Below, in pieces: positions 24,854-34,969 of a DNA stretch of 64,000 bases. Source of the stretch: Thermocaproicibacter sp036260805 (GTDB lineage: Bacteria; Bacillota; Clostridia; Oscillospirales; Acutalibacteraceae); the NCBI GenBank assembly GCA_036260805.1, contig DATALZ010000074.1, positions 22,606 through 86,605 on the forward strand, read 5' to 3'. The notes below the pieces were generated by a model. That model was given only the letters and a program-made list of their open reading frames with translations, was not told the DNA's origin and did not search any database. A program made the position numbers and the translations under genes. Positions within the stretch are counted from its first letter, which is position 1; each line of letters starts with the position of its first letter.

Positions 24854-26596
24854 ATGTCTTTACTTCGCAAATTTATTAGTTATTACCGCCCCTATCGGGC
24901 AATCTTTTACTTCGATATGTTTTGCGCGCTGGTTCTGTCCGCAATTGACGTATCCTTCCCGCAGATTTTACGTTCTCTTACAAACGGACTTTTCACCAAA
25001 GGCCCGCAGGCAATTCTCAGCCATCTGACAATCATAGCAATCGGCCTGCTGGCTCTTTACCTGATTCGTTTCGGCTGCCAATATTACATTACATCCTGGG
25101 GGCATATTATGGGTGCCCGGATGGAAAGCAACATGCGGCAGGACCTCTTCGACCATTACCAGCGGCTTTCGTTTTCCTATTATGACCGGAACAACACAGG
25201 CGAAATGATGAGCAAGCTGGTCTCCGATTTGTTCGACATCTCGGAGCTTGCTCACCACGGCCCGGAGAATATATTTATCTCACTGCTTAAAATTATCGGT
25301 TCATTCATTCTAATGATGCTGATTAACGTACCTATGACGCTGATTCTTGCAGCTGTTACTATGGTCATGATTATATTCAGCGTTTATGAGAACAAAAAAA
25401 TGCGGGCGATTTTTCTCGATAACCGTAAGAAGATAGCAGGAGTCAATTCTCAGGTACAGGACAGCCTTGCGGGAATCCGCGTTGTAAAGTCTTTTGGCAA
25501 TGAAGATCTGGAACGTGAAAAATTCGAGCAAAGCAACCTTCGTTTTCTGGACTCAAAGGTAAGCAGTTACCGCATTATGGGAAGTTTCCGCGCAGGCAAC
25601 GCATTTTTTGAAGGTCTGCTGTATCTGACGGTACTCGTCAGCGGCGGTCTGTTCATTGCTTTCGGAAAATTAAGCGTTATAGACCTTTCCATTTATGCGC
25701 TGTATATCAATATCTTTATCAATCCGATTGACGTTCTGGTGGAATTTACCGAGTTGTTCCAAAAAGGATACTCCGGATTCCGCCGCTTTGTAGAAGTGAT
25801 TGAGACTGACCCTGAAATTAAGGATAAACCCGGCGCAAAAGGCCTAGACTCCGTTGAGGGAAATATTGAATACCGCGACGTATCGTTCAGTTACGACGAG
25901 TCAGAAAAAGTTTTGGAACATATCAGCCTGAAAATTGATGCCGGCAAAACCGTCGCATTAGTAGGGCCTTCCGGCGGCGGCAAGACTACGCTTTGCTCGC
26001 TTCTGCCCCGCTTCTACGATGTGTCCGGCGGCAGCGTGCTGATTGACGGCAGTGATGTACGGAATGTCAGCCTGCAGTCTTTGCGAAACGCAATCGGAAT
26101 TGTGCAGCAGGACGTTTACATGTTCTCCGGCAGTATCCGTGACAATATCTCATACGGCAAACCGGATGCAACCGACGAGGAAATCCTACAGGCCGCAAAG
26201 AGTGCGGGAATCCATGAATTTATCAGCAGTCTGCCGGACGGTTACGACACTTACGTCGGCGAACGCGGTACGCGGCTGAGCGGCGGCCAAAAGCAACGGA
26301 TTGCCATTGCACGCGTTTTTCTGAAAAACCCGGCCGTTTTAATTCTGGATGAAGCCACAAGCGCTCTGGACAATGAAAGTGAGAGGCATATTCAGGAGTC
26401 CCTCGACCGCCTTTCCAAAAATCGAACTACTATCGTCATTGCTCACAGACTAAGCACCATCCGAAATGCGGACGAAATCATCGTCATTGCCGACGACGGA
26501 ATTTCGGAGCGCGGTACACATCAAGAACTTCTAGAGAAAAACGGAATCTATGCAAAATACTACAGCATGCAGTTTGACGGAATGGAAACGGAATGA
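24854..26596 (+). CDS. ABC exporter (fused membrane and ATPase domains)
   Basis: A 580-residue half-transporter of the MsbA/BmrA/Sav1866 type. Six membrane helices (about residues 15-320) are fused to an ATPase domain (about 335-575). Walker A is GPSGGGKT, the signature is LSGGQKQRIAIARV, Walker B is AVLILDEATSALD and the H-loop is IVIAHRLSTI. It would work as a homodimer that exports a lipid, drug or peptide; the substrate cannot be read from the sequence. Its SD (AAGAAGG) lies in the end of the cyclophilin gene. A strong terminator follows. Confidence 0.92.
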   Translation: MSLLRKFISYYRPYRAIFYFDMFCALVLSAIDVSFPQILRSLTNGLFTKGPQAILSHLTIIAIGLLALYLIRFGCQYYITSWGHIMGARMESNMRQDLFDHYQRLSFSYYDRNNTGEMMSKLVSDLFDISELAHHGPENIFISLLKIIGSFILMMLINVPMTLILAAVTMVMIIFSVYENKKMRAIFLDNRKKIAGVNSQVQDSLAGIRVVKSFGNEDLEREKFEQSNLRFLDSKVSSYRIMGSFRAGNAFFEGLLYLTVLVSGGLFIAFGKLSVIDLSIYALYINIFINPIDVLVEFTELFQKGYSGFRRFVEVIETDPEIKDKPGAKGLDSVEGNIEYRDVSFSYDESEKVLEHISLKIDAGKTVALVGPSGGGKTTLCSLLPRFYDVSGGSVLIDGSDVRNVSLQSLRNAIGIVQQDVYMFSGSIRDNISYGKPDATDEEILQAAKSAGIHEFISSLPDGYDTYVGERGTRLSGGQKQRIAIARVFLKNPAVLILDEATSALDNESERHIQESLDRLSKNRTTIVIAHRLSTIRNADEIIVIADDGISERGTHQELLEKNGIYAKYYSMQFDGMETE

Positions 26597-26634
26597 GTTT
26601 TCCTGTACATAAAATTTAATAACTCTTCTGTAAA

Positions 26635-26680
26635 GGGCGCGGCGAAATGAAAAAGACATTTCGCTGCGCCCTCTTTTTAT
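26635..26680 (+). terminator. Intrinsic terminator after the ABC exporter gene
   Basis: GGGCGCGGCGAAATG pairs with CATTTCGCTGCGCCC, followed by TCTTTTTAT. The convergent EFR1-type gene ends just beside it. Confidence 0.88.
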
Positions 26681-27447
26681 ATTTTTTCAATCATTTGATA
26701 CTGGGGATGCTTTTCTTTATGATACTGAATGGCATTTACCGGGCAGGAATTCACACATCGTGTGCAAAAAATGCAGTCTTTTCCGAAAACCGGCTTATTG
26801 TTTTCCATTTTTATATTTTGCGCTGGGCATTTTCTGGCGCAAAGGCCGCAGCCGATGCATTCCGCCGAGGGACTGAACTTAATTGCAAAAACCGGAAACA
26901 GTTTTGTACACACGACGGCACACAGACGGCATACCGCGCCAAGAAAGCGCCCTACTTCTTCGTGGTGTTCCTCATTTTTCACCAGACAGGAAGCCAGTGC
27001 TTTGATATCTTCTTCCGCTTTGGCGATATTGCTCTGTTTCTTCTCCGGAGCAGTTCCGCCAAAAGCTTTCATTACCAGAAGGTTATTGGCAATTGGGATA
27101 CTCTTTTCCGCTATAAGTTTATGATTCTTTTTTGCAAGAACTTTCTGCATTGGTTTAAAGTCTGTATCCAAAGGACCGGTTTGGGTACAGAACATTACGG
27201 CAGGCACCGTCTTTGTACTCACAGGAAGATTCTTTTTTATGTACTTTATAAAATCAAGAACCGGGTATTCATAATATTTTGGGCAGCCTAAGGCAAGCAG
27301 ATCGTAAGAATCAGGCTGAACTTTAAAATTTTCCTCTATGGAATGGAGTTCCGCATTGCATCCAAGTTTCTGCAGGTCTGCTTCCAGTTTTTTCGCAACA
27401 TATTTTGTGTTTCCCGTACCACTGAAATAAAGGATCAAAGCCTTCAT
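26677..27447 (-). CDS. EFR1-type flavodoxin-ferredoxin fusion protein
   Basis: This 256-residue protein has an N-terminal flavodoxin-like domain (about 1-150) with the FMN phosphate loop FSGTGNTKYVA. A C-terminal double [4Fe-4S] ferredoxin domain follows, with CIGCGLCARKCPAQNI and CIFCTRCVNSCPVNAI. This is the EFR1 family, common in anaerobic Clostridia, expected to carry low-potential electrons; partners are not established. GAGG precedes the ATG by 9 nt. It is a single gene that converges on the ABC exporter gene. Confidence 0.92.
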   Translation of the reverse strand: MKALILYFSGTGNTKYVAKKLEADLQKLGCNAELHSIEENFKVQPDSYDLLALGCPKYYEYPVLDFIKYIKKNLPVSTKTVPAVMFCTQTGPLDTDFKPMQKVLAKKNHKLIAEKSIPIANNLLVMKAFGGTAPEKKQSNIAKAEEDIKALASCLVKNEEHHEEVGRFLGAVCRLCAVVCTKLFPVFAIKFSPSAECIGCGLCARKCPAQNIKMENNKPVFGKDCIFCTRCVNSCPVNAIQYHKEKHPQYQMIEKI

Positions 27448-27617
27448 GTATTATCCTCTTTTCACTCAACAATATAATCAAGATTATGTTTCGGATAACT
27501 TCTTCATAACAATGGATTCATTATATTCTTTTCGTGCATCTGCATCAACAATTTTTTGGGGTTATCGTTTACTAAAAAGAAGGCGGCATCACCGGATTCG
27601 GACGGATTTGTGTCGTC

Positions 27618-27665
27618 TTAATACAATCTTAACACGGCGGAATATCCTCTTACACAATCCTAATT
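27618..27665 (+). promoter_or_regulatory. Candidate response-regulator boxes upstream of kdpFABCDE
   Basis: Direct repeats with an 11-bp period: TTAATA-N5-TTAACA (27618-27634) and TTACAC-N5-TAATTT (27650-27666). This layout fits OmpR/PhoB-family regulators such as KdpE. ACACAAT and ATTGTGT (27652-27675) also form an inverted repeat. No good sigma-A -35 is seen, consistent with an activator-dependent promoter. Confidence 0.4.
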
Positions 27666-27712
27666 TGAATTGTGTTAAACTAAAATCTGCACAATTGAAA
27701 GGAAGGTTGTAT

Positions 27713-27802
27713 ATGCAAATTGTCATAGGGGTAATCGGCTCACTGGCCGTTTTGCTTCTCGGTTATTTGTTTTATGTCTTATTCAGGAGGGATGAAAAAT
27801 GA
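27713..27802 (+). CDS. kdpF: KdpF small membrane subunit of the potassium pump
   Basis: This 29-residue peptide is one hydrophobic helix (IVIGVIGSLAVLLLGYLFYV) followed by a short charged tail, the size and make-up of KdpF, which stabilises the KdpFABC complex. AAAGGAAGG precedes the ATG by 6-7 nt. Its stop codon overlaps the kdpA ATG (ATGA), as expected for translational coupling. It is too short for ordinary gene callers. Confidence 0.85.
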   Translation: MQIVIGVIGSLAVLLLGYLFYVLFRRDEK

Positions 27803-29538
27803 ACGGTACGGTGATACAGTGCATTCTTTATCTGGCTATTTTAGTACTGCTTGCCATACCTCTGGGTACATATATCGGCAAAGTGATGAATGGCGAAAAG
27901 GTCTTTCTGTCCAGGGTCATCCAGCCGGTAGAGAATTTTACTTACCGGGTATTAAAGGTTGACAAAGACGAGCAGATGAATGCAAAAAAATACGGATTGA
28001 GTATTATTATTTTCAGTGTTTTCAGCTTTATCATTCTGTTTTTGCTTCACCTGCTGCAGGGCGTTCTTCCGCTGAATCCGCAGTCCCTGAACGGCACCTC
28101 GTGGCATCTTGCATTTAACAACGCCATCAGTTTCGTCACGAACACAAACTGGCAGGCGTATAACGGTGAAAGCACAATGAGCTATCTCACGCAGATGCTC
28201 GGGCTTACCGTACAGAATTTTGCATCGGCGGCGGTTGGGATCTCCGTTTTGTTTGCCCTGATTCGCGGCTTTGTAAAAGTAAAAGAAACCGGGCTTGGTA
28301 GTTTCTGGGCAGACGCAACTAGAATTATTCTGTATATTCTGATTCCGCTTTCCCTGGTTATATCAATTGCTCTGGTATCTCAGGGCGTGATTCAGAATTT
28401 TTCATCCTACCAGACCGTTTCCCTTGTGGAGCCGGTTACACTGAAGGACGGCACAGTGGTGACACAGGAAGTTGTACCGCAGGGGCCCGCAGCGAGCCAG
28501 ATTGCCATAAAGCAGTTAGGAACCAACGGCGGCGGTTTTATGGGTACAAACTCCGCGCATCCGTTTGAAAACCCGACGCCGCTTTCCAACCTGATTGAAA
28601 TGCTTTCGATTCTTTTGATCCCTGCGGCTTTGTGCTTTACTTTTGGCAGAAACGTGAAAGACAAGCGGCAGGGTGTAGCGATTTTCCTCGCCATGTTTAT
28701 CATGCTGAGCGCGGCGCTGGCCGTAATCGCCGTAAGCGAATCTTCCGCAACTCCCCAGCTTGCTCAGAATGGAGCTGTGAATGTTTCCAGTGTTGCTCAG
28801 GCGGGCGGCAATATGGAAGGAAAAGAGACACGCTTTGGAATTGCATCGTCAAGCACCTGGACGGCATTTACAACGGGTGCATCCAACGGTTCGGTCAACT
28901 CGATGCTTGACAGCTACACGCCGATTGGCGGTATGGCGGCAATGCTTTTGATGCAGCTTGGCGAAGTCGTATTCGGCGGCGTAGGCTGCGGACTGTACAG
29001 CATGATCGGTTTTGCAATCCTGACCGTATTTATCGCGGGACTGATGGTGGGCCGTACACCGGAATATCTCGGCAAAAAGATTGAACCGTATGAAATGCGC
29101 ATGGCTGTGCTTCTCTGCCTCGCAACTCCGGTTGCGGTATTGATCGGCAGCGCAATTGCAACAGCTCTTCCTCAAACCGTAAGCAGCCTGACAAACAGCG
29201 GAGCACACGGATTCTCCGAAATCCTTTATGCTTACTCGTCGGCAGGCGGAAACAACGGTTCCTCTTTCGCCGGATTTAACGCGAACACGGTATTCGGCAA
29301 TGTTTCCACCGGACTGATTATGATTTTCTCACGCTTTGTCCCAATGATGGCGGCGCTTGCTATTGCAGGGTCGCTGGCACAGAAGAAAAAGGTTGCCGTC
29401 AGTTCAGGCACACTGCCGACCCACAACGCCATGTTTATCGGCATGCTGATTTTTGTGGTATTGCTCATCGGAGCACTCAGCTTTTTCCCGGCGCTTGCAC
29501 TTGGCCCTGTCGCCGAGTACTTCCAGATGCTGGGTTAG
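27799..29538 (+). CDS. kdpA: KdpA, potassium-binding subunit of the K+-transporting ATPase
   Basis: This 579-residue membrane protein carries KdpA selectivity-filter segments: FVTNTNWQAYNGESTMSY, LGTNGGGFMGTNSAHPFENP, MQLGEVVFGGVGCGLYSM and SAGGNNGSSFAGF. It forms the channel-like path that selects K+ in the high-affinity KdpFABC pump. AGGAGGG stands 6 nt before the ATG, within the end of kdpF. It is part of a contiguous kdpFABCDE operon (27.7-35.7 kb) that is complete and shows no break. Confidence 0.96.
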   Translation: MNGTVIQCILYLAILVLLAIPLGTYIGKVMNGEKVFLSRVIQPVENFTYRVLKVDKDEQMNAKKYGLSIIIFSVFSFIILFLLHLLQGVLPLNPQSLNGTSWHLAFNNAISFVTNTNWQAYNGESTMSYLTQMLGLTVQNFASAAVGISVLFALIRGFVKVKETGLGSFWADATRIILYILIPLSLVISIALVSQGVIQNFSSYQTVSLVEPVTLKDGTVVTQEVVPQGPAASQIAIKQLGTNGGGFMGTNSAHPFENPTPLSNLIEMLSILLIPAALCFTFGRNVKDKRQGVAIFLAMFIMLSAALAVIAVSESSATPQLAQNGAVNVSSVAQAGGNMEGKETRFGIASSSTWTAFTTGASNGSVNSMLDSYTPIGGMAAMLLMQLGEVVFGGVGCGLYSMIGFAILTVFIAGLMVGRTPEYLGKKIEPYEMRMAVLLCLATPVAVLIGSAIATALPQTVSSLTNSGAHGFSEILYAYSSAGGNNGSSFAGFNANTVFGNVSTGLIMIFSRFVPMMAALAIAGSLAQKKKVAVSSGTLPTHNAMFIGMLIFVVLLIGALSFFPALALGPVAEYFQMLG

Positions 29539-29550
29539 GAGGAATAAATA

Positions 29551-31629
29551 ATGTCTTCTCAAAAGAATAACAAGAAAAGCGGTTTTGCAGACAAACAAAT
29601 GCTCTTTCGGGCGATTAAAGATTCGTTTATAAAGCTGAACCCGAAGACCCAGCTGCAAAATCCGGTCATGTTTATTGTATATATTGCGGCTATCCTTACA
29701 ACCGTGCTCTTTATCCTTTCTCTGTTTGGAATCAGCGATGCAAATACCGGGTTCACCCTTGGGATTGCCATCATCCTCTGGTTTACCTCACTGTTCGGGA
29801 ATTTTGCTGAAGCGATTGCGGAAGGCCGCGGCAAGGCGCAGGCGGATTCTCTTCGCGCCGCAAAAAAGGACGTTGAAGCACATAAGATTCCTTCACTGGA
29901 AGACCGTGGGACTATAACAAAAATTTCGTCGGCTCAACTGAAAAAAGGCGACCTTGTTATCGTTCGTACCGGCGAACAGATACCGGCCGACGGCGAAGTG
30001 ATCGACGGTGCCGCATCGGTTGACGAAAGCGCCATTACCGGTGAATCCGCGCCGGTAATCCGCGAAAGCGGCGGCGACCGCAGCGCCGTAACAGGCGGCA
30101 CGACCGTTATCTCCGACTGGCTGGTCATTCGTGTTACAAGCGAAGCTGGCGAAAGTTTTCTGGATAAAATGATCGCCATGGTAGAAGGTGCATCGCGCAA
30201 AAAGACTCCGAATGAAGTAGCTTTGCAGATTTTCCTCGTCGCGCTCACCATTATCTTTCTTCTTGTAACGCTCGCGCTCTACCCCTACTCTTCTTTTGCG
30301 GCTTCTCAGGCAGGAAAAGTGAACGGAACTTCCGTTACCTCTCTGGTTGCGCTGCTCGTATGCCTTGCACCGACCACAATCGGCGCGCTTCTTTCATCCA
30401 TCGGCATTGCAGGTATGAGCCGTCTGAATCAGGCAAACGTCCTTGCCATGAGCGGCAGGGCGATTGAGGCTGCCGGCGACGTGGATATTCTGATGCTCGA
30501 CAAAACCGGCACCATCACGCTCGGTAACCGCCAGGCAGCAGAGTTTGTGCCGGTCGACGGCGTCGATATTAAAGAACTTGCGGACGCAGCCCAGCTTTCG
30601 TCTCTCGCAGACGAAACACCGGAAGGCAGAAGCGTCGTGATTCTCGCAAAAGAACAGTTTGGAATCCGCGGCAGAAATATGAGCGAACTGAACGCACAGT
30701 TCATTCCCTTCACAGCAAAAACAAGAATGAGCGGCGTAGATTTCATGGGAAATGAAATTCGCAAAGGCGCCGCGGACGCCGTAAAAAACTACGTCCTTGA
30801 AAAAGGCGGCACTTACAGCAGCGAATGCGACGAAACGGTAAAACGTATCTCCAATCAGGGTGGAACTCCGCTTGTAGTTGCCAAAAATGGAAAAGTCCTC
30901 GGCGTTATCTTCCTGAAAGACATCATTAAGCAGGGCGTTAAAGAAAAATTCGCAGACCTGCGCAAAATGGGAATCAAGACCATTATGGTTACCGGTGATA
31001 ATCCGCTGACGGCGGCCGCTATCGCGGCTGAAGCGGGCGTTGACGACTTCCTTGCGGAAGCCACACCGGAAGGAAAGCTGAAAAAAATCCGTGAGTTTCA
31101 GCAGCAGGGGCACCTTGTTGCTATGACAGGCGACGGAACCAACGATGCTCCTGCGCTCGCGCAGGCAGACGTAGCCGTTGCCATGAACACCGGCACTCAG
31201 GCGGCAAAAGAAGCTGGCAACATGGTGGACCTCGACTCTTCCCCGACGAAGCTGATTGACATTGTGCGTATCGGCAAGCAGCTGCTGATGACCAGAGGTT
31301 CCCTGACCACGTTCAGCATTGCCAACGACCTTGCAAAATACTTCGCCATCATTCCGGCTTTGTTCATGGGTGTCTACCCGGGGCTGGCGGCGCTGAACAT
31401 CATGGGTCTGCACAGTGCTCAGAGCGCAATCTTTTCCGCGATTATTTATAACGCCCTGATTATTATCGCTTTGATTCCGCTCGCGCTGAAAGGCGTAAAA
31501 TACCGTGAAGTTACAGCGAAAAAACTCCTTTCGCGCAATCTTCTGATTTACGGTCTCGGCGGCATTATTACTCCGTTCATTTTCGTAAAACTCATCGACG
31601 TAATCATTGTCGCCTTAGGGCTGGTATGA
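29551..31629 (+). CDS. kdpB: KdpB, P-type ATPase subunit of the potassium pump
   Basis: This 692-residue P-type ATPase has the actuator motif TGES (about 163-166), the phosphorylation motif DKTGT (Asp317) and the hinge motif TGDGTNDAPAL. It powers K+ uptake in the KdpFABC complex. The family inhibitory site TGES is intact, so control by phosphorylation of its serine is possible. It starts 12 bp after kdpA with GGAGGAA as SD. Confidence 0.96.
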   Translation: MSSQKNNKKSGFADKQMLFRAIKDSFIKLNPKTQLQNPVMFIVYIAAILTTVLFILSLFGISDANTGFTLGIAIILWFTSLFGNFAEAIAEGRGKAQADSLRAAKKDVEAHKIPSLEDRGTITKISSAQLKKGDLVIVRTGEQIPADGEVIDGAASVDESAITGESAPVIRESGGDRSAVTGGTTVISDWLVIRVTSEAGESFLDKMIAMVEGASRKKTPNEVALQIFLVALTIIFLLVTLALYPYSSFAASQAGKVNGTSVTSLVALLVCLAPTTIGALLSSIGIAGMSRLNQANVLAMSGRAIEAAGDVDILMLDKTGTITLGNRQAAEFVPVDGVDIKELADAAQLSSLADETPEGRSVVILAKEQFGIRGRNMSELNAQFIPFTAKTRMSGVDFMGNEIRKGAADAVKNYVLEKGGTYSSECDETVKRISNQGGTPLVVAKNGKVLGVIFLKDIIKQGVKEKFADLRKMGIKTIMVTGDNPLTAAAIAAEAGVDDFLAEATPEGKLKKIREFQQQGHLVAMTGDGTNDAPALAQADVAVAMNTGTQAAKEAGNMVDLDSSPTKLIDIVRIGKQLLMTRGSLTTFSIANDLAKYFAIIPALFMGVYPGLAALNIMGLHSAQSAIFSAIIYNALIIIALIPLALKGVKYREVTAKKLLSRNLLIYGLGGIITPFIFVKLIDVIIVALGLV

Positions 31630-31647
31630 AAGGGCTGAACGTTATTT

Positions 31648-32253
31648 ATGAAAACCATAAAATCAATTGCTCCGAAGGCTCTGATTTTTCTTCTGATGCT
31701 TACTTTACTCTGCGGAGCTGTTTACCCGCTTGTTGTAACGGGTATTTCACAGCTGTTTTTCCCAAAGCAGGCAAACGGAAGTATCATTGAAGTCAACGGC
31801 AAAAAATACGGAAGCGAACTTTTGGCTCAGCAGTTTACCGGCAATAAATACATGTGGGGCCGAATTATGAATCTCGACGTAACCACATACAAAGATAAAA
31901 GCGGAAAAGTGCTTATGTATGCGCAGCCTTCCAACCTCAGCCCGACAAGTGCAAAATACAAACAGCTGGTCTCGGAACGCATTGCAAAAATTAAAGCTGC
32001 AAACCCGGAAAATAAAAATGTTCCGATTCCAGAAGACTTGGTGACATGCTCCGGCAGCGGACTTGACCCGGATATCTCCCCCGCCGCCGCTCAGTACCAG
32101 GTAGAAAGGATTGCAAAAGCTCGCGGCATATCGGCTGACAAAGTAAACGAAATTGTGCTAAAATATACGAATAGGAAGCTTTTGGGTATCTTCGGTGAAG
32201 AAACCGTCAATGTTCTTAAAGTAAATCTCGCTTTGGACGGGATATTGAAATAG
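31648..32253 (+). CDS. kdpC: KdpC subunit of the potassium pump
   Basis: This 201-residue protein has a single N-terminal membrane helix (about 9-32) and an extracytoplasmic domain. Conserved segments are FPKQANGSII, LLAQQFTGNKYMWGR and DLVTCSGSGLDPDISPAAAQYQVERIAKARG. KdpC assists nucleotide binding and assembly of KdpB. It lies 18 bp after kdpB and 13 bp before kdpD. Confidence 0.95.
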   Translation: MKTIKSIAPKALIFLLMLTLLCGAVYPLVVTGISQLFFPKQANGSIIEVNGKKYGSELLAQQFTGNKYMWGRIMNLDVTTYKDKSGKVLMYAQPSNLSPTSAKYKQLVSERIAKIKAANPENKNVPIPEDLVTCSGSGLDPDISPAAAQYQVERIAKARGISADKVNEIVLKYTNRKLLGIFGEETVNVLKVNLALDGILK

Positions 32254-32266
32254 CGGGGATGAACGC

Positions 32267-34969
32267 ATGGCTGAAAGCAGACCAAATCCGGATGAACTTC
32301 TGGCAAAAATACGTCAGAAGGAAGTTAAAAATAAAAAAGGCAAACTGAAAATATTCTTCGGGTACGCGGCGGGCGTAGGCAAAACATACGCTATGCTTGA
32401 CGCCGCACACTCGGCTAAAAAACTCGGAATGGACGTTGTAGCAGGCTATGTGGAACCGCATCAGCGCCCGGACACTACTGCGCTGCTTGAGGGACTGGAA
32501 GCACTCCAGCCCCTTAAGGTCGATTATAAGGGGATTTTTTTAAACGAGTTTGACATCGACGCCGCGCTCGCCCGAAAACCTCAGTTAATTCTGGTTGATG
32601 AGCTTGCGCATACCAATGCAGTCGAGTGCCGCAACACAAAACGCTATATGGATGTGGAGGAACTTCTCCGCGCCGGGATCGACGTTTATACCACGGTTAA
32701 CGTTCAGCATCTGGAAAGTCTCAACGATATTGTCGCATCCATTACACAGGTGGTTGTGAAGGAAAGAATTCCGGACTATATTTTCGATCACGCAGACCAG
32801 GTGGAACTGGTCGATATTGAGCCAGACGATTTAATCAGCCGGCTCAATGAAGGTAAAATCTACAAGCAAACTCAGGCTCAGAAGGCTTTGGGAAACTTTT
32901 TTATCCGGGAGAATCTGGTGGCTCTGCGCGAAATAGCCCTGCGCAGGACTGCCGACCGTGTAAATAAGGCTGCGGAACAAAGCCGTCTGCCAACCCAGAA
33001 CAGCGATTTCTACGCCGGTGAACACATACTAATCTGCCTTTCGAGTTCTCCTTCCAACGCAAAAGTAATCCGCACCGCAGCAAGGATGGCGTATGCTTTT
33101 CATGCGGCATTTACCGCTCTGTTTGTTGAAACCCCGAACACAAAAGAATTGAACGACGAAAACAGAAGCCGGCTGCGCAAAAATCTGAAACTTGCAGAAC
33201 AGCTTGGCGCGAAAATTGCCACGGTCTATGGAGAGGATATTCCCTACCAGATATCGGAATATGCAAAGGTCAGCGGCGTTACAAAAATCGTTATGGGGCG
33301 TTCCAATAATAAAGCGGGTCTTTTCCGCCCGAAAAACAACCTGATTGACCGAATTGCGACACTTGCCCCAAATGTGGATGTGCACATTATTCCGGATACA
33401 GTGCAGACATATGGACAAAAATTCAGCAATAAACCGAAGCTGACCGGCATCAGTCCAAAAGATCTGCTGAAAATGCTGGCAATTCTGACTTTGTGTACCT
33501 TAGCAGGCTTATTATTTGAAAAACTGGGTTTGACTCAATCAAGCATAATAACAATTTATATTTTAGGCGTGCTGGTTATCTCCAGCCAGACAATAGGCAG
33601 GTTCTATGGAATTTTATCGTCTGTAGTCGGCGTACTGGCGTATAATTTCTTTTTCATTGACCCCAAATATACATTTACGGCTTACGGTGCAGAATATCCG
33701 ATTACCTTTCTTGTCATGCTGGTCGCTTCTCTGATTACTTCCACCCTGACCATGAAGGAAAAAAATCAGGCGCGAAAGACGGCAATGCAGGCACACCGCA
33801 CGGAAGTGCTGCTGGACACCAGCAGAAAGCTGCAGCGTGCAAAAAACATATCGGATATCGTTTCTGTTTCATCACAGCAGCTTTTAAAACTGCTCGACAA
33901 ACCTTTTGCACTGTATATCGTACAGGATGGAAAACTGGGTGAACCGCTTTCTTTCTATCCGCCCCGAGATATTAAGTGGAATGATATCTGCACGGATGCC
34001 GATGAACAGGCTGTTGCCGCATGGGTTTTTAAGAACCGAAAGCCGGCCGGGGTCGGAACAGAAACGCTCCCCGGTTCAAAGGCATTTTATCTGCCGATCC
34101 GCAACCACGACACCGTTTTTGCCGTAATCGGTATTATAATGAAAAGTGACGAGTCCTATGATCCATTTGTTCGCAGCCTACTTTCCGCTATGCTGGATGA
34201 AATTGCATTTGCAATTGAAAAATACAAGCTGAATGAAGCGCAGAAACAGGCTACAATGGAATCGGAAAAGGAGCGCCTGCGCGCAAACCTTCTGCGTGCC
34301 ATTTCACATGACCTTCGTACTCCGCTCACAAGCATCTCCGGCAACGCCAGTGTTCTTCTGACAAATGAAAATCAGATTGAACCGAACGCAAAGCGTAAAC
34401 TGTATCAGGATATTTACGATGACTCCATGTGGCTCATCAATCTTGTAGAAAATCTGCTCTCCGTCACAAGGATCGACAACGGAACCATGAGCATTAAAAT
34501 GCAGGCGGAACTGGTGGACGAAATCATCAGCGAGGCTATGAAGCATATCAACCGCAAAGCCAGCGAACATAAGCTGTCGGTCAACATCAGCGACGACATG
34601 CTGATGGTCTGTGCAGATGCACGGCTTATCATTCAGGTTATCATCAATATTATAGACAATGCGGTTCAGTATACCGCGCCGGGCTCCGAAATCTGCGTCC
34701 GCGCGTTCCGAAAAGACAACATGGCGGTAATTGAAATTGCCGACAACGGCGACGGCATTGACGACGAAAGCAAGAAAAAAATATTTGATATGTTTTATAC
34801 CGCCAACAACAGCAGAGGAGACAGCCGTCGCGGTCTGGGGCTTGGTCTTTCCCTGTGTAAATCGATTGTATCCGCGCACGGCGGTGAAATCTATGTAAAG
34901 GACAATCAGCCGAAGGGCAGTATTTTCGGCTTTACTCTGCAAATTCGTGAGGTAAAGGGCAATGAATAA
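32267..34969 (+). CDS. kdpD: KdpD sensor histidine kinase
   Basis: A full-length 900-residue KdpD. An N-terminal KdpD domain has Walker A GYAAGVGKT (32-40). A universal-stress-like domain follows (about 250-370), then four membrane helices (DUF4118, about 400-500), a GAF-like region and a histidine kinase core with SHDLRTPL (His near 680) and ATPase motifs DNGDGIDDESKKK and GLGLGLSLCKSI. It senses low K+ or osmotic stress and phosphorylates KdpE. In Firmicutes the USP domain can bind c-di-AMP; whether this one does is unknown. kdpE overlaps its end by 8 bp. Confidence 0.95.
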   Translation: MAESRPNPDELLAKIRQKEVKNKKGKLKIFFGYAAGVGKTYAMLDAAHSAKKLGMDVVAGYVEPHQRPDTTALLEGLEALQPLKVDYKGIFLNEFDIDAALARKPQLILVDELAHTNAVECRNTKRYMDVEELLRAGIDVYTTVNVQHLESLNDIVASITQVVVKERIPDYIFDHADQVELVDIEPDDLISRLNEGKIYKQTQAQKALGNFFIRENLVALREIALRRTADRVNKAAEQSRLPTQNSDFYAGEHILICLSSSPSNAKVIRTAARMAYAFHAAFTALFVETPNTKELNDENRSRLRKNLKLAEQLGAKIATVYGEDIPYQISEYAKVSGVTKIVMGRSNNKAGLFRPKNNLIDRIATLAPNVDVHIIPDTVQTYGQKFSNKPKLTGISPKDLLKMLAILTLCTLAGLLFEKLGLTQSSIITIYILGVLVISSQTIGRFYGILSSVVGVLAYNFFFIDPKYTFTAYGAEYPITFLVMLVASLITSTLTMKEKNQARKTAMQAHRTEVLLDTSRKLQRAKNISDIVSVSSQQLLKLLDKPFALYIVQDGKLGEPLSFYPPRDIKWNDICTDADEQAVAAWVFKNRKPAGVGTETLPGSKAFYLPIRNHDTVFAVIGIIMKSDESYDPFVRSLLSAMLDEIAFAIEKYKLNEAQKQATMESEKERLRANLLRAISHDLRTPLTSISGNASVLLTNENQIEPNAKRKLYQDIYDDSMWLINLVENLLSVTRIDNGTMSIKMQAELVDEIISEAMKHINRKASEHKLSVNISDDMLMVCADARLIIQVIINIIDNAVQYTAPGSEICVRAFRKDNMAVIEIADNGDGIDDESKKKIFDMFYTANNSRGDSRRGLGLGLSLCKSIVSAHGGEIYVKDNQPKGSIFGFTLQIREVKGNE

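Noticed and set aside
27448..27712. ydaO (c-di-AMP) riboswitch upstream of kdp
   Set aside because: None of the conserved ydaO sequence blocks is present.
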